A stretch of 64,000 nt of DNA from Reticulitermes lucifugus. Taxonomy: Eukaryota > Arthropoda > Insecta > Blattodea > Rhinotermitidae. The position numbers were made by a program, and so were the translations under genes. Under the pieces are notes generated by a model. The model did no database searches, was not told the origin of the DNA, and worked only from the letters and a program-made list of their open reading frames with translations. Below, piece after piece: positions 35,195 to 46,415 of this stretch (positions are counted from its first letter, which is position 1; each line of letters begins with the position of its first letter). The stretch spans positions 21,299 through 85,298 of the forward strand of contig JAKCWW010000914.1 in assembly GCA_026260175.1 (NCBI GenBank). The letters are read 5' to 3'.

Positions 35195-35478
35195 GTTGTT
35201 TCTATGCACTTCATGAAGGTATGTGGGGGAGTGGAAGTATAGCTCCACGCGCTTATTTCCTCGGCACTAGATGGAAGTAAGTGGTCAGATTCACTTCCCT
35301 TACCTCGGGGAAGGAGCCCCCGTTGCCCATTGAATAGGATGCTGGGTGGGCCCCACAGCCAGTCTGGGCATTCAAGAAGAGAAGTGTTTGCCCCTGTCGG
35401 GGAATCGAACCACCTTTCTTCTGATGCATAGACTGTAGCCTAGTCGTTGTACTGATTACTCTGTCCCGGCTCGCTAAA
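35195..35478 (-). mobile_element. SINE-B, minus-strand copy
   Basis: Plus-strand sense shows CTTCATGAAGG, GGAGTGGAAGTATAGCTCCA, TGGGTGGGCCCCACAGCCAG, CTGTCGGGGAATCGAACCAC (B-box complement) and CTGATTACTCTGTCCCGGC (A-box complement), in the order of the other copies. Confidence 0.65.
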
Positions 35479-35809
35479 TATAAGGGAGGAACAGCGATCG
35501 AGAAGTAACCCTAATCGACACGAACAACCAACTGACAGTCGTATATCTAGACAATTCATTTGGTGAAATGTTTAATCGTACAAGCTGCCTGTAGCGGTAT
35601 GATATTGAAATACTGAAAATAACTTAAATGTTTCTATTATCTACAAAATAGTGCAATGTAAATAGCCTATAAATATATTTAATATTTCGGAAATCTTAAC
35701 AATTAAATACTACCAGGATACAACCTTTAAGCTCTGAAGCAAAAAAAAATGCAGAAGCGAAAGGAAAACACCTCAACATGGCTGTACAATAATGGCAATA
35801 ATTGGCAAA

Positions 35810-35866
35810 CACATATGCTGCGTCATTAGGGAATTGAACCAAGCACCCTGCGACGCAGCATATGTG
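35810..35866. repeat. 57-nt foldback with tRNA B-box-like loop
   Basis: Perfect 15-bp arms CACATATGCTGCGTC and GACGCAGCATATGTG enclose a 27-nt loop containing GGGAATTGAACC, the complement of a pol III B box. Possibly a folded SINE-head derivative. Confidence 0.6.
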
Positions 35867-35969
35867 TCTATCGCGGCCAAAAGGTTAATATGAGAGAATA
35901 TTCTCACTGTGTTTGATATAACATGGACCTAGTTAGATTAATTAAAATGCCTGTAAATAAGGTTAGTCC

Positions 35970-36780
35970 AATAAAGTCCGGATAGTTCAGCATGACCTGA
36001 AGCAAGGAGATGCTTTATTACCAATGCTTCTCAGTTTTGCTCTAGACGATATGCTATTAAGAAGACACAAGAATATGGGAGGGATTGAATTTGAACGGGA
36101 CGCATAAACTTCTGGTCTGTTCTGACGATATTAACATATTGGGAGAAAACGTATATACCATAAAGAAACCACAGACGCTTGATTAGTCTTTAATAAGGAG
36201 GTAGGCCTAGAAGTAAATTCCGAGAAACCTAAGTAGATTGTGTTCATGTGTCATCAACAGAATGAAGGACAAAATGACAACAGAGAGAGAGAGAGAGAGC
36301 TAATAAATCCTTCGAAAACGCGGCGAAGGTCAAATGTTTGGAATGACAGTAACAAAATTGTATGCATGAAAAAATTAAGGCAGATGAAGTTCTTGGAATT
36401 TTTCCTATCATTCGGACCAGAATTTTTGGTCTTCCTGTTTGCTATCTGAAAGCAAAAATATTAAAATATACAGAACTATTATTTTGAGATCTGCGCTCTT
36501 CTGGGATATTACGCAGCGTTGAGTGGTAGTTCTGCACCGACCTATCGGTCCCATCTTCAAGGGTCACCCTATCTTCTACATAGCGGCGGAGCCTGAAATC
36601 ACGCAACTGTTGTTTTGTGTGTTTTTTTGTAAGAGTGAAAACTGGTCTGTCACATTCAAGGAAGAACACAGACTCAGGATGTTCGAGAATAGGGTACTGA
36701 GGAAGCTATTTTTGTGGTTAAATGAGAAGAAGTAACAGAGGCTGGAGAAAACTGCACTTTATGATTTTATTCTTCACCAA
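35970..36780 (+). pseudogene. RT relic, second RTE-like lineage, with MITE end inserted
   Basis: The frame pieces [42 protein letters not shown] and QNEGQNDN correspond to the G-D-A-L-S-P-L-L-F-N-F-A-L-E, Y-A-D-D and downstream blocks of an insect RT family. The polymerase-end block reappears after 36605 as ENWSVTFKEEHRLRMFENRV and RGWRKLHFMI. The intervening 36495-36600 begins TCTTCTGGGATATTACGC, an end of the local MITE family. Stops and frameshifts are frequent. Confidence 0.7.
36282..36299. repeat. (GA)n microsatellite
   Basis: Nine GA units inside the RT relic. Confidence 0.85.
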
Positions 36781-37739
36781 GGATTACTGTATACTGGATG
36801 ATAAAATCAAGGGGGATGAGGAGGGACAGTGGAGAACGCATGTTCATCCGAACCATCTTCGTCAACTTCATCATTACTTGTGTTGGAGTCCAGGAGACTG
36901 CCTTCGAAATGTTCTCAGTAAAACTTCCAAATACTGATAGCTAACTACAAACAAGTTTCGCAGTGTTATATGAGTTATTTCTTTTCCTACGCGCGGGCAA
37001 GTAGGAACATGAGCTAGTATTACAGCCTGTTCGGTGTCAGCTAAAATAGGATGACATGACAAGCGACTTGCGTAAAAAAAAGCAATTACTGGGCGTTTGG
37101 TTCTCGCACGTCTGCTTCGAGTTGATTGCGTTTTTGTTCGATGTTAGCGACGTAAAACTCATAGAAGAATTACAGTGTTGGGAAAGGCTTTCAATATCCA
37201 CTACAAAATCTTCGTATTTGCGGAAGGAATTTTGGGATGCTAGAACAAATTGAAGTACGGGAGACTGCCCTCATTTACAGTTTGCTTGCACATATATTTT
37301 CATGTGTTGGGTTGTTATTGAAAAGAAAACTAACCTTCCACAGAGGCACTTTAAACGTAGCTTTCCGTGTAACGTTACTTCAATCATCATTTTACATTTC
37401 TTTTGGAAAATTCAAATTTATTGTTTCCCTTTTTAAATTCATAATCAAATACAGCGAAAATTTGGACAATATAACGGACACACATCTGCCTTTATCGGAA
37501 GGTTTATTTTATTCTATTTATACGTAGTGAAAACCGACGGCAGTTTACATATGATTACAATATTGTGGAATTTTTCTTGTTCATGTAAATTTGTTCCGTA
37601 CTGTATTCCTGGAATAGGCTATATCTGAGGAGTAGCACATCTTTCAGAAACGTGGAATAATTGAGCTCGACTGTCAACAAAATGTATGCAGTATACTTCA
37701 GTGGAGTTGTGAGACAAAGTAGAAAAGCGAAGAAAAAAC

Positions 37740-37772
<33 letters not shown>

Positions 37773-40473
37773 TGAGAGATAAAGAAAGAAGGTAACGAAA
37801 GTAGAGAAGTAAGAAAGTAAGAAACAACACGAAGAAATTGAAGAAAATATAAGAAGAAAGTTGGGAAGAAAGGAAAAATGGGAAGGAATACATGAGATAG
37901 AATAAAAATGCAGCGTAATAGCAAACGGAAGAAGGAACAGAGACAACTGAACATATGTGCTGCAGGGTGGGTTTATATGCGTGGGCTGTTCTCTGATTTA
38001 CATCAAAGAATGTTTACATTCATGTTTATTCTTTTGACATAGATGTCCTAAAGGTGCACGAAACGAAGGGGTATTGTATCGCTGGAACAAACATTTCAGT
38101 CATTCTGGCATATGTGGAGAAACAGGGATATATCTGTTATTCGTTTTTGTTTCGGACATCTATGCTGAGGTACTAAATATGAGTGCAACACACCCTTCCT
38201 GGTTATTCCTCGCACATAGCATGAATATGGCTTCTGTTTACCTGGTAAAAACAGACCGTATGCACTGTGAGATATGTTTGTATGCAAGTGAGCACCTGTT
38301 TAGTTTTTTAGCATTGCGTTATGGGAGGTATTATTGAGTTCTGAAGCTAAGCAGTTTAGCTGGGAAACTAGGGGAAGTTGTTCCAGTGCAACAGGGTGTG
38401 GCAGTGACGATTCAGACATTCATAAACTGTGCACGCTGGATGGAAACGAACGCATCTTTACTACTGGGGGGGGGGTAGTATTTCCGGGACGGATTCAATA
38501 GGAAACTGTGTGGTTTCCAGATTTGGTCTAGGCGTGGTGGCGAAGTGAGAAATCTCTGCTCTGTCGCCAATCAAATTCTATTCAACCAGCCTGTTGCTAG
38601 TCACTATCTTGACTGAGCTACCTTGGCTACTGACTGCTCTTCAGAACATGATATTTACGGATGTTTTATGACACGTAATATTCCATTCCCTCAAAAGTTC
38701 TGTTTGAAACGTCTATTCAAACTTTTCAGTACTTACTGTGGTTTTACACTTTTTTAATTAATTTATCACCTTCCGGTACAAATATTAGAAGTGAAGGGTT
38801 GACAGAGGGTGGCTAAATGAACTACGGACCAGTCACTAACGTTCTGAGTGCGCTTAACAGCCATATGCTTGGTTGGGTTTTACATTTGTTTTGGGTTATT
38901 TTTGCCGTTGATACTACATTAAAGAGAAATCAATTTCCAGTGTATGTAGGGCAAAATTGCATGCGGCGAAACAGTTTTGGAACCTGACATACTCGTATGG
39001 ATTATTAGTTTTCTTCCTTATCGAGTACAATAATATTGCTTCAGTGCGTGCTCATATGCCCTACATACTTCCGTTTCATTCTCATCATTCAGGGCATTCC
39101 ACTACAAAAAATTTCAGATGTTATGGCGAACTTGTGCAATAGAGTGGATTTCAATATTAACCCCTTACTTAATACGTATGTGTACCGCTAGGTTTAACAA
39201 CAGCGACTTTTTATTTTACGCACACAATGTATTTTCACAATAACAATCATTATTTCCGTATGCAGAACTCGCCTATTGGTCTTTATAATGGAAACATACT
39301 GTTTACTCTGCGAGGAACGAACTGAATTTTTGTATATAATTTAGATTAATTTAAGCCTTCAGAGGGTTAAGCCTGACATGATAGGTTAATGTCATGCGAA
39401 GAAGGAATTCATCGTACTACCCTTGATGCAGAGAAGTAGGAATAAATATCCCAGTTATGTAGGAGTGCGTTTCGATATTTTGTCTCCCCTGCTGTGAAAA
39501 TGCTTTTTTTGTATTCTACTTGCTAAAATCAGAAAAATCGGAGTATACTGAATGTTGTGCCGCATGAGTATCCAGCTCCCTGTTACGTTTTTATTCAACA
39601 TTCAGTAAATTCGCTGCACTGAAAATAAACGGGGCAATTTAACATTAATATTCAGTGTGATAAAATTTAATTTTCTTTCAACTTTCTTCACCTTCAAATT
39701 ATCTGTTCGTTTTATGTTCCGCATGTGTGAGTCTTTATTTATATGGTCTTCATCAGCGTATATCGAGCTCGAAAGACTTCTACAGTGAATGGTAGGTCAC
39801 TGGCCTGTGTTACTTTACATTAAAATTAAAATTAGTTTTCATGTAGGCCTGTTCGAGCGCAGTGGCTGTGCGGTCGAACGTACAGTCTGTTGTTGCTCGA
39901 AGACTGGGACTGCAGTTTTGAAACCCACTACAGGAATTACATATAAGGGCTCCATACGTGTTGTTGCCTGAGTGGGCACGTGCATTGAGATCGTTGTCTT
40001 TTCTGAGAAGCCACGAAATGTTATGAATATCCACTTTTCTTTCAGAAGCGGTTTTGAATAGGAACACTCTTGAAGAACTAACATGCAAAACGAAGACGAA
40101 GTTTGTATGATTAAAGAGCAGTTTTGTGGCAGTTTCTTCTCCGATCTTGTCTAGTTGTATGTCTCACATGAGACATCTCTCTTAAAAGGCCTGGCTTTTT
40201 CTGTCTTACTTCATTCAGAATTTTAGAATTGCCGTGAAAGTTAATCCTTCACCATTTAAAACCCAGTGGTAACTATATGTACCACCTGTCGTAACATTCG
40301 AAGGTTCTGTAATTTCACCACAGAGCGTATTTATGTGTTTCGTATTATTACGATAAACAGGTGTGTTCCGTAAACGGCATCAACCGACTGTTCTCTCTAG
40401 TGGTAACGGGATTGTCTGCCACGTAGGAACTGTCGCTTTATGTTTCATTTAAACCCATTTTACTATTTGTAGT
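36781..40473. other. Mostly unrecognised; (AAT)n and purine-rich tract
   Basis: (AAT)10 at 37739-37769 is followed by a strongly purine-rich plus strand to about 37900, which explains the serine/leucine/phenylalanine-rich minus-strand frames there. No other feature can be supported over this 3.7 kb. Confidence 0.4.
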
Positions 40474-40625
40474 GTTGCCATGGCTCAGGTCTTAGTTTTC
40501 TGCCTGTTACCTGGGAGGCCCATGTTCGATCCCGGTCTATACCAGATTTGTGGTGCACAAAGTGACGCTCTGAGTACTTCGGTTTTTTTAACTCTCAGTG
40601 TTATTCCACTAACGATCCAAACTCA
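40474..40625 (+). mobile_element. SINE-A, degenerate copy lacking 3' end
   Basis: TTGCCATGGCTCAGG, GGGAGGCCCATGTTCGATCC with CGGT, GATTTGTGGTGCACAAAGTG and TGTTATTCCACTAACG follow the SINE-A order but with many substitutions. Confidence 0.55.
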
Positions 40626-41091
40626 TCTTTATCTGCATGGATACCCTTACCAGAAGAACAAATGAACGAAGCCTGGGAACCTTAAAAAATCAATGCTCTT
40701 TTGAAATTGGGGAACGTTTGATAGTAAAATACCTTCACTTACTTTTTTCAGCCTTCAAGTTTTTACAACGTTGAACCTAATTAGTTTTGACTCTTCAACA
40801 ATAGAAACCATACATTAAACTTTTATTGATTAAAATGCAAGAAGAATCCATCATGGAGCATACAAAATAAGGCACTGGAGTTCCCAAGACATTTATTTAT
40901 ACCGTTGTCTTATAATCCAAAATGTGGCATTGTCTGATATAAAGGGACGAACCACTTGTGGAATATAATGACCAGAGGTAATATACTTTTTAAAAAATAA
41001 ACAATTTTTGTTCGATCTTATTCACATTATAACAAACCTAATGCAGCATCCTACACTCCGTAAAAACGATGCTTTGAATTGTTCTAGTCTG

Positions 41092-41320
41092 TTGTCCCCA
41101 CGCATGCCATAAAAGCATATAGGGAGTGGAATGCACGTGCAGTTTTACTTCGGGCATAAGCTCCCGATACCTATTAAATAGGCCGCTTGCCAACCCCAGA
41201 GTCGGTCTTGATGATTTGGAGAACAGGAACTATCTTCCCCTTGCCGGGGATCGAATCGTGATTGCTTTGTCGTCCGCCCGTCCGTGGCCTATCACTATTC
41301 CGACTACATTTGCTTTGAAA
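41092..41320 (-). mobile_element. SINE-B, diverged minus-strand copy
   Basis: Blocks ATGCCATAAAAGCATATAGG, CCAACCCCAGAGTCGGTCTT and CCTTGCCGGGGATCGAATCG occur in SINE-B order on the complementary strand. Confidence 0.5.
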
Positions 41321-41734
41321 AATATTAGACGGATAGGATTAATAACCCCTCCCTCTCTTTGTAACGTCAAAAGATTTTCTTGTTTCAGGACGTAGACAGG
41401 AGACGAGAACACTCATATTATGAAAATCGAAAAACGCAGCACGTTGACGTTTAATTTCAACTTTATTGCAATTCCGGACGCTTCAAAACTTCCTTCCACA
41501 TTAAACGGAAGTCATGAACATTGCATGTTATTCTTGCTGACAGCTATTACTGCGAACATGTTACACTTTGGAATCTCTTTCCTCATTTCATGGTACGTGT
41601 CATACCTGAAGGAATGTGTGTGGAGATTTGTGTATCCTCCACAGACAGGACAAAATCACCAATTGTATGAAGCTGCAACCTACGTTACCACAAAAAAGAT
41701 CGAGACACGTGGAAAACGGATGGAGGAGCAGTCT

Positions 41735-42285
41735 GATGTTTGTGGTTACGTTATAATAGTAATGGAAAAAAGAAAGCTGACATGTGTCGGGAATTTGGTC
41801 TCGTAAATTCTACATTTCAAATGATTTGCAAAAACATGTACAAAACTATTAGTGCGTTTAAACAGAACGGATCGAGAATTAAACGATTTCGGAAGCCTGA
41901 AAGAAGTGAAGTCGATGAGGCGCTGCTTAAGTGATTTAAGCAACAGAGAAGTGGCACTGTACCAGTGAGCGGTCCTCTCCTCTCCTCATTACAACTTTTG
42001 TTCTCCTAAATTTTAATTTTAAGTTAATGTATTTTTTAGTTTAAACCTGTATGGAAGCTTACAATTATGGAAGAGTAATTTTTGTTACTTCTAAATTTTA
42101 ATGTTAATTTAAATTTGAAACAATTATAGCATTAACATTAAGTAATATGCCAGCAATCCTTTATTTTGTTTTGAAATATTTTTGCTTCACTTGTACCACA
42201 CATTTTTCTTGCAGCGACAATCATTTATAACGACGCAATTTATTCGGGTCCTTCGATGACGTTATAACCGAGTTCGACTGTACAT
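41735..42285 (+). pseudogene. pogo/Tigger-type transposon relic, N-terminal HTH fragment
   Basis: A plus frame reads KKKADMCREFGLVNSTFQMI, then ISAFKQNGSRIKRFRKPERS, then EVDEALLK-stop-FKQQRSGTVPVSGP. This is the order of the first and second (CENP-B-like) helix-turn-helix segments of Tigger/pogo transposases, with the usual Trp of LLKWFKQQR replaced by a stop. The DDE catalytic domain is missing. About 270 bp downstream lies GACGTTATAACCGAGTTCGA-CTGTA, a typical Tigger terminal repeat, so the copy is internally deleted. The left terminal repeat was not found. Confidence 0.75.
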
Positions 42286-43063
42286 TAATGCACTGAAACA
42301 TATTAAGTATAAAATCGTTTCTCACTTAGCGCACAATTCGTACTAAAATATTAGGAATTTGGCATTTTACGGGATGCACTTAAAATCGTATGATATTTGC
42401 TGACGATTTAGAACAATACAAACACAGTTATTAAGCAGTCAGTATATTGAGGATACGATGGGCGAACCGAAACGAAGTAACTGTACAACGCTTTTGGTTT
42501 GGAGTAGCACATCCATATAAATTATTCTTCAATCGATGTAAATTGGTAGAAATAACTGGACGTTCTCAATTCTACAGTTATTCACGTGAAGAAAATTGCA
42601 CAGCTCTCTGTTTTACAAGCTTCAAATAAAAAGAGCTATTGTTTTCGTTTATGGAGGAATTAAATACATAATGCTTAATTTCTCTTCGGGATTTATCGAC
42701 ACTATGAACTTATCAATGTGGCCGGTTTTCGCTGCAAGCGTTATGTTCCAAATTTATCCTTGTAAGATATATGACAAATTACTGTCGGGATCGTATCGCT
42801 CATTTGACGATTAACATTGTCTGCTTTTCTTCTTCGTTATTTATAACTCGAAGAAAGGAGAACAAGAAATAAATATTTTTTCACTTTGACAACAGGATTT
42901 GACTTTCATCTTCGCTTGTTAATATTTTTTATCCTTTCTTCAAAGGGAAAAGGAATGCAATGAAGTATGCCTTTATTGCCAGGCAAAATATAATTTACGT
43001 TTGTTTATTAAGCATGCCTCAGGCCCCGAGAAATATGTTACCAACGAAGTCTTGTTAACTTAC
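42286..43063. other. No recognisable feature
   Basis: AT-rich. In minus-strand sense it lies downstream of the helicase-like exon; no exon with a Walker A motif was found here. Confidence 0.35.
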
Positions 43064-43163
43064 CTTCCAGTATTCTTTTAACACAAGCTACAGCGAGCGC
43101 TTGTTGTTCTGAATTTAAGTTTACTTCCAGCTCTTTGAATTCCGGTAAATATATGAACAAGTT
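43064..43163 (-). CDS. Candidate exon: SF1 RNA helicase, MOV10/Armitage-like, Q-motif region
   Basis: On the minus strand an open segment ends LEVNLNSEQQALAVACVKRI, then LE plus the first base of a glycine codon, and meets a consensus donor (GAAG before gtaagtta). L-N-x-E-Q followed by A-V and I-L-x-G is the motif just upstream of Walker A in superfamily 1 helicases such as MOV10, Armitage and HELZ; Pif1 helicases have a similar string. The expected GPPGTGKT exon was not found in the adjacent sequence. The acceptor is unclear: the frame is closed by TAA at 43164-43166, so the exon starts somewhere after that. Read through the donor, the frame stops after nine codons. The exon may be real, or an old retrogene piece. 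Confidence 0.4.
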
Positions 43164-43389
43164 TTATGAAACATTAATGGACTATGTATGCTCTCTACCT
43201 GGACTTAGGCCAGGTGTTCAGAAACTTTTTAGCTGTCGTGCCACTGAATGAAATTAACAATTTCAGTGTACCACCAATATTTGTTTTTGTATTTAAATAA
43301 AAAAATCTGATATTGGAAAGACTGGCTTACAGCGGGGATTAATTTGATAATGTTGATAATGTACTAGCAAATATATATGGTTTGACGTT

Positions 43390-44087
43390 GTAGGGCGCTG
43401 TGAAATGGAAATAAATGTGGAAAATTAAGGTAATGAGAATCTCAAGTCAACCATTCCCAGTACAGATTATGATAGATCAAAGCAACTGGACAATGTGGAA
43501 TATTTCAACTCTCTGGATAGCCTGGTAACAAATGATACAAGTTGTGCACGTGAAATCAAATCCAGGATTTCCATGGCAACAGCAACATTCAATTATAAGG
43601 ACACCCTTTTTATCAGCAAATTAGACTTAAATTTAAGGAAGAAATTAGTGAAATGGTACATTTAGAGCATAGCTTTCTATGGTACTGAAACTCGTACACT
43701 TCGAAAATAAATCAGAAATACCTTGAAAGTTTTGAAGTGTGGTGCTGGAGAAGGATGGAGAAGATCAGTTGCATCGATCGTTTAAAAAGAGTAACTATTG
43801 CTTAGAGTCAAGGAAGGAACATTCTGTATGCAATAAAAAGAAGGAAGGCTAACTGGAGTAGTCACATCTTGGGTAGGAACTGCCTTCTAAACCACATTAT
43901 TGAAGGAAAGATAGAACTGACGGGAAGACGAGGAAGAAGACGTAAGCAGCTACTGGATGACTTTAAGGAAAAGAAAAGATACTGGAATTTGAAAGAGGAA
44001 GCACTAGATCGCACTCTGAGGAGAACTCGCTTTGAAAGAGGCTATGGACCTGTCACAAGACAACCTTATGGATGAATGAACGAATGA
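43390..44087 (+). pseudogene. RTE-type non-LTR retrotransposon 3' end, second copy
   Basis: Same lineage as 2832-3608, with blocks EMEINVEN, LDNVEYFNSLDS, REIKSRISMATATFN, LRKKLVKWYI, TGRRGRRRKQLLDDFKEKKR, LKEEALDRTL and RGYGPVTRQ in shifting frames. It is followed by a GAATGAACGAATGAATGAGT-type tetranucleotide tail, as usual at the 3' end of such elements. 5'-truncated and full of stops. Confidence 0.75.
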
Positions 44088-44315
44088 ATGAGTGAATGTT
44101 GTATTTACTTTTTAAGATTCGTATTTTTTGTATTTCGATTTTTTTATTAAGATAAATTACCAGTCAACAGTGGTTGGTATTCCAGTAGTAGTACGCTTAC
44201 AACAATTAGGGAAACAACAATTTAGACGACAAGAAGCCAAGTGAATCCTGTCTCGTAATTCAAATTGGAAAGCCACTCCTTTCCATAACAGCGGAAGTAA
44301 TAAAGAATACATATG

Positions 44316-44474
44316 AAGATTCAATTCTTCTGGGAAGTGACGCCGTGTAGTTGGACGATCATTTCCCGACGTTTCGAAAACTCACAGTGTCTTTATCTAT
44401 CTTCAGGTTCAAGCAGACTTCTCGGAACTACTCGCGCAACTACACAGCGTCACATACCAGAAGACTGGAATCTT
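44316..44474. mobile_element. MITE, reference copy with 38-bp terminal inverted repeats
   Basis: The left end AAGATTCAATTCTTCTGG, then GAAGTGACGCCGTGTAGTTG, matches the complement of the right end at 33 of 38 positions. The interior contains CCCGACGTTTCGAAAAC. No coding capacity. Related sequences lie at 6266, 7925, 12776, 31293, 36495 and 56836. Confidence 0.75.
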
Positions 44475-45254
44475 AACTTGTATGACATCTCACTTTCTGT
44501 GTCTTACTATAATTATAATATCTGAATATAGAATAAACCGATGTTTTGTGTAAAGGTCTATAGTTTCAGTTGGAGAATCACAAACATATTCAAAATTTTG
44601 AGTGGAAAAATAATATTGACAATTTGTGAGACTGAATATGTGTGAAAGGAACCGGTCTAGTTCATGTGGGCTGGTTCATATTCGATCTATTTACGAGATT
44701 TTGGTGTCAATAGCATCAAACCTTAGAGATGTATGACGGAGAGTTAAGTATCTGTTTACTGAATCGTTCTGTTTTCAGGTTTTGTAGTTTGCACCATTCT
44801 TCTCCTTATATTTATCCCTTAGAACCACGTCTTTTTAATCTCTCCTATAGTAAATACTAAGGAGTAAGACGCGTTTTCTGCAGTTAAAGTACTATTTTAC
44901 TGAGTGAGGGAAGCAGGATGATAACACAGCAATACGAAGCAAATGACTGGGGGAACTATGACCAGCCAATTGTGGCTAGAGCATTTATGCTGCAATATCA
45001 GGCCCTCGGACCACAAGTACGCTTTCGATGACGCTTTGCTACATGCTCTCAACCCATTAGCCTGAACACACCGCGAATTGTGGTGCTGTTGAAGTGACTG
45101 AACATTCTGTAATTAATCGAAACCGTTGAATGGCTTCTTTTGACACATTAAATTTGATTATTACGGAATCCCCTGCGTTCTCGAAAAAGGAAAGGGTAGA
45201 CTACATAAAACTGTAATATGACCTTCTGTTTTATATGTGTGTGAAATTTTATTC
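44475..45254. other. No recognisable feature
   Basis: No open frame, splice pair or repeat motif that can be supported. Confidence 0.35.
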
Positions 45255-45625
45255 CTTATGTTAAGGAAAGAACATACACTGAGGGTGCTGAGAGGATTGT
45301 GCTAAGTGGAATATTTGAATCCAATGAAATGGAAGTGATAGGAGGTTGGGAAAAACTGCGTAATGAAGAGCTTCATACTTTTTCCTCTGCATTTGATATT
45401 GTTGGGATACGGTAGATGGGTAATGTAGTACGCATATAAAGACCCTAGAGGTAAACGGAATTTCGGTCGGAAAAGCTAGAGGAAAGAGGCCGCGTGGGAA
45501 ACACAGGCATGGTAGCAATTTAATATTAAATTGGATTATCAAGAAGGACAGAATTTATGTGACTCAGTGTAGAGTCCAGTGGCTGGCTGTTGTGCACACT
45601 GTGATGAACCTTCGTTTTCCATGAA
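45255..45625 (+). pseudogene. Non-LTR RT tail relic (second RTE-like lineage)
   Basis: In shifting frames: LRVLRGLC-like ENRVLR remnant, WEKLRNEELHTF and IKKDRIYVTQCRVQWLAVVH then TVMNLRF, the terminal block of the same lineage as 12130-12520. Confidence 0.55.
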
Positions 45626-45766
45626 AGGCGGGAAATGTTCCGTGTAGATGGAAAACTATTACATTTAAAAAAACACAGTGCAGTTACTCACAACGGTATC
45701 ACAAGGTACCTGATGATTTTTTGCAGTTTCAGAAATGTTTGTTCCTCACAGATACTTAACGGTAAA

Positions 45767-46010
45767 GCAATCCCATTACAGGCCTGGACAGGCCCTTAGG
45801 GTTCCAGGAGGTTGAGGCTNNNNNNNNNNNNNNNNNNNNNNNNNNNNNNNNNNNNNNNNNNNNNNNNNNNNNNNNNNNNNNNNNNNNNNNNNNGCCATAG
45901 TGCGACCGAAAGGATTATGTCAATGAAAAATTTCAATGACACCATCGGGAATCGAAATCGCGACCTTCCGGCTTGTGGCGCAGTGCTTCAACCAACTGCG
46001 CCACCGCGTA
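45767..46010 (-). mobile_element. SINE-C, tRNA-derived, interrupted by assembly gap
   Basis: ATCCCATTACAGGCCTGGAC, then GGCCCTTAGGGTTCCAGGAG, opens the element in plus-strand sense. GGAATCGAAATCGCGACCTT (B-box complement) and CAACTGCGCCACCGCG (A-box complement) close it. The central part is N. Confidence 0.7.
45820..45893. other. Assembly gap (74 N)
   Basis: An N run inside a SINE-C copy. The two intact copies carry 123-124 nt at this place, so the gap is probably larger than its stated size. Confidence 0.95.
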
Positions 46011-46236
46011 TTCTAGAATTGGTTCTTCTCGTTCATATATCAGTCTGTAGCTGGATGGGATCTGCGTCATTTTGAAGAATGATGACTTCCTACTTCACTG
46101 GTTAGTGAACAAAAGCCGCTCTTTATCTTTTAATGGCGTGCGATTCAAAATATTCCCACTAGCTTTCATAAACGCGCACACAAATTCTCGTCCAGTATAT
46201 GACTGATTCTACAGTTATTTTACGACGCAACCGAGC

Positions 46237-46415
46237 AGGCTGCTATGACGACAACCTCTAGATCGCCGGCCTCTCACCGCGGATTTGTGGCTTCAATTCT
46301 GGGGCAGTGCTTTTGAGATTTCTGGTGTACAAAGTAGCACGTGGATATGTTTCGCCGAGCTCTGCTGTTTTCCCACATCAGTATCATTGCACTAATGCTC
46401 CATCGTTATTCTTGC
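46237..46415 (+). mobile_element. SINE-A, degenerate copy
   Basis: ATCGCCGGCCTCTCACCGCG, GAGATTTCTGGTGTACAAAG and CATTGCACTAATGCTCCATC correspond to the SINE-A head-to-body order. Confidence 0.5.

Noticed and set aside
37555-37954. Overlapping minus-strand frames rich in Leu/Ser/Ile, looking like membrane proteins.
   Set aside because: They read through an (AAT)n tract and a purine-rich plus strand; the hydrophobicity is a composition artefact.
41420-41806. A 128-codon plus-strand frame containing FIAIPDASKL, which recalls a segment of dynactin subunit 3.
   Set aside because: Only about nine residues resemble the remembered motif; the rest does not, the frame runs into the Tigger relic in another frame, and no splice sites support an exon. 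Probably coincidence.
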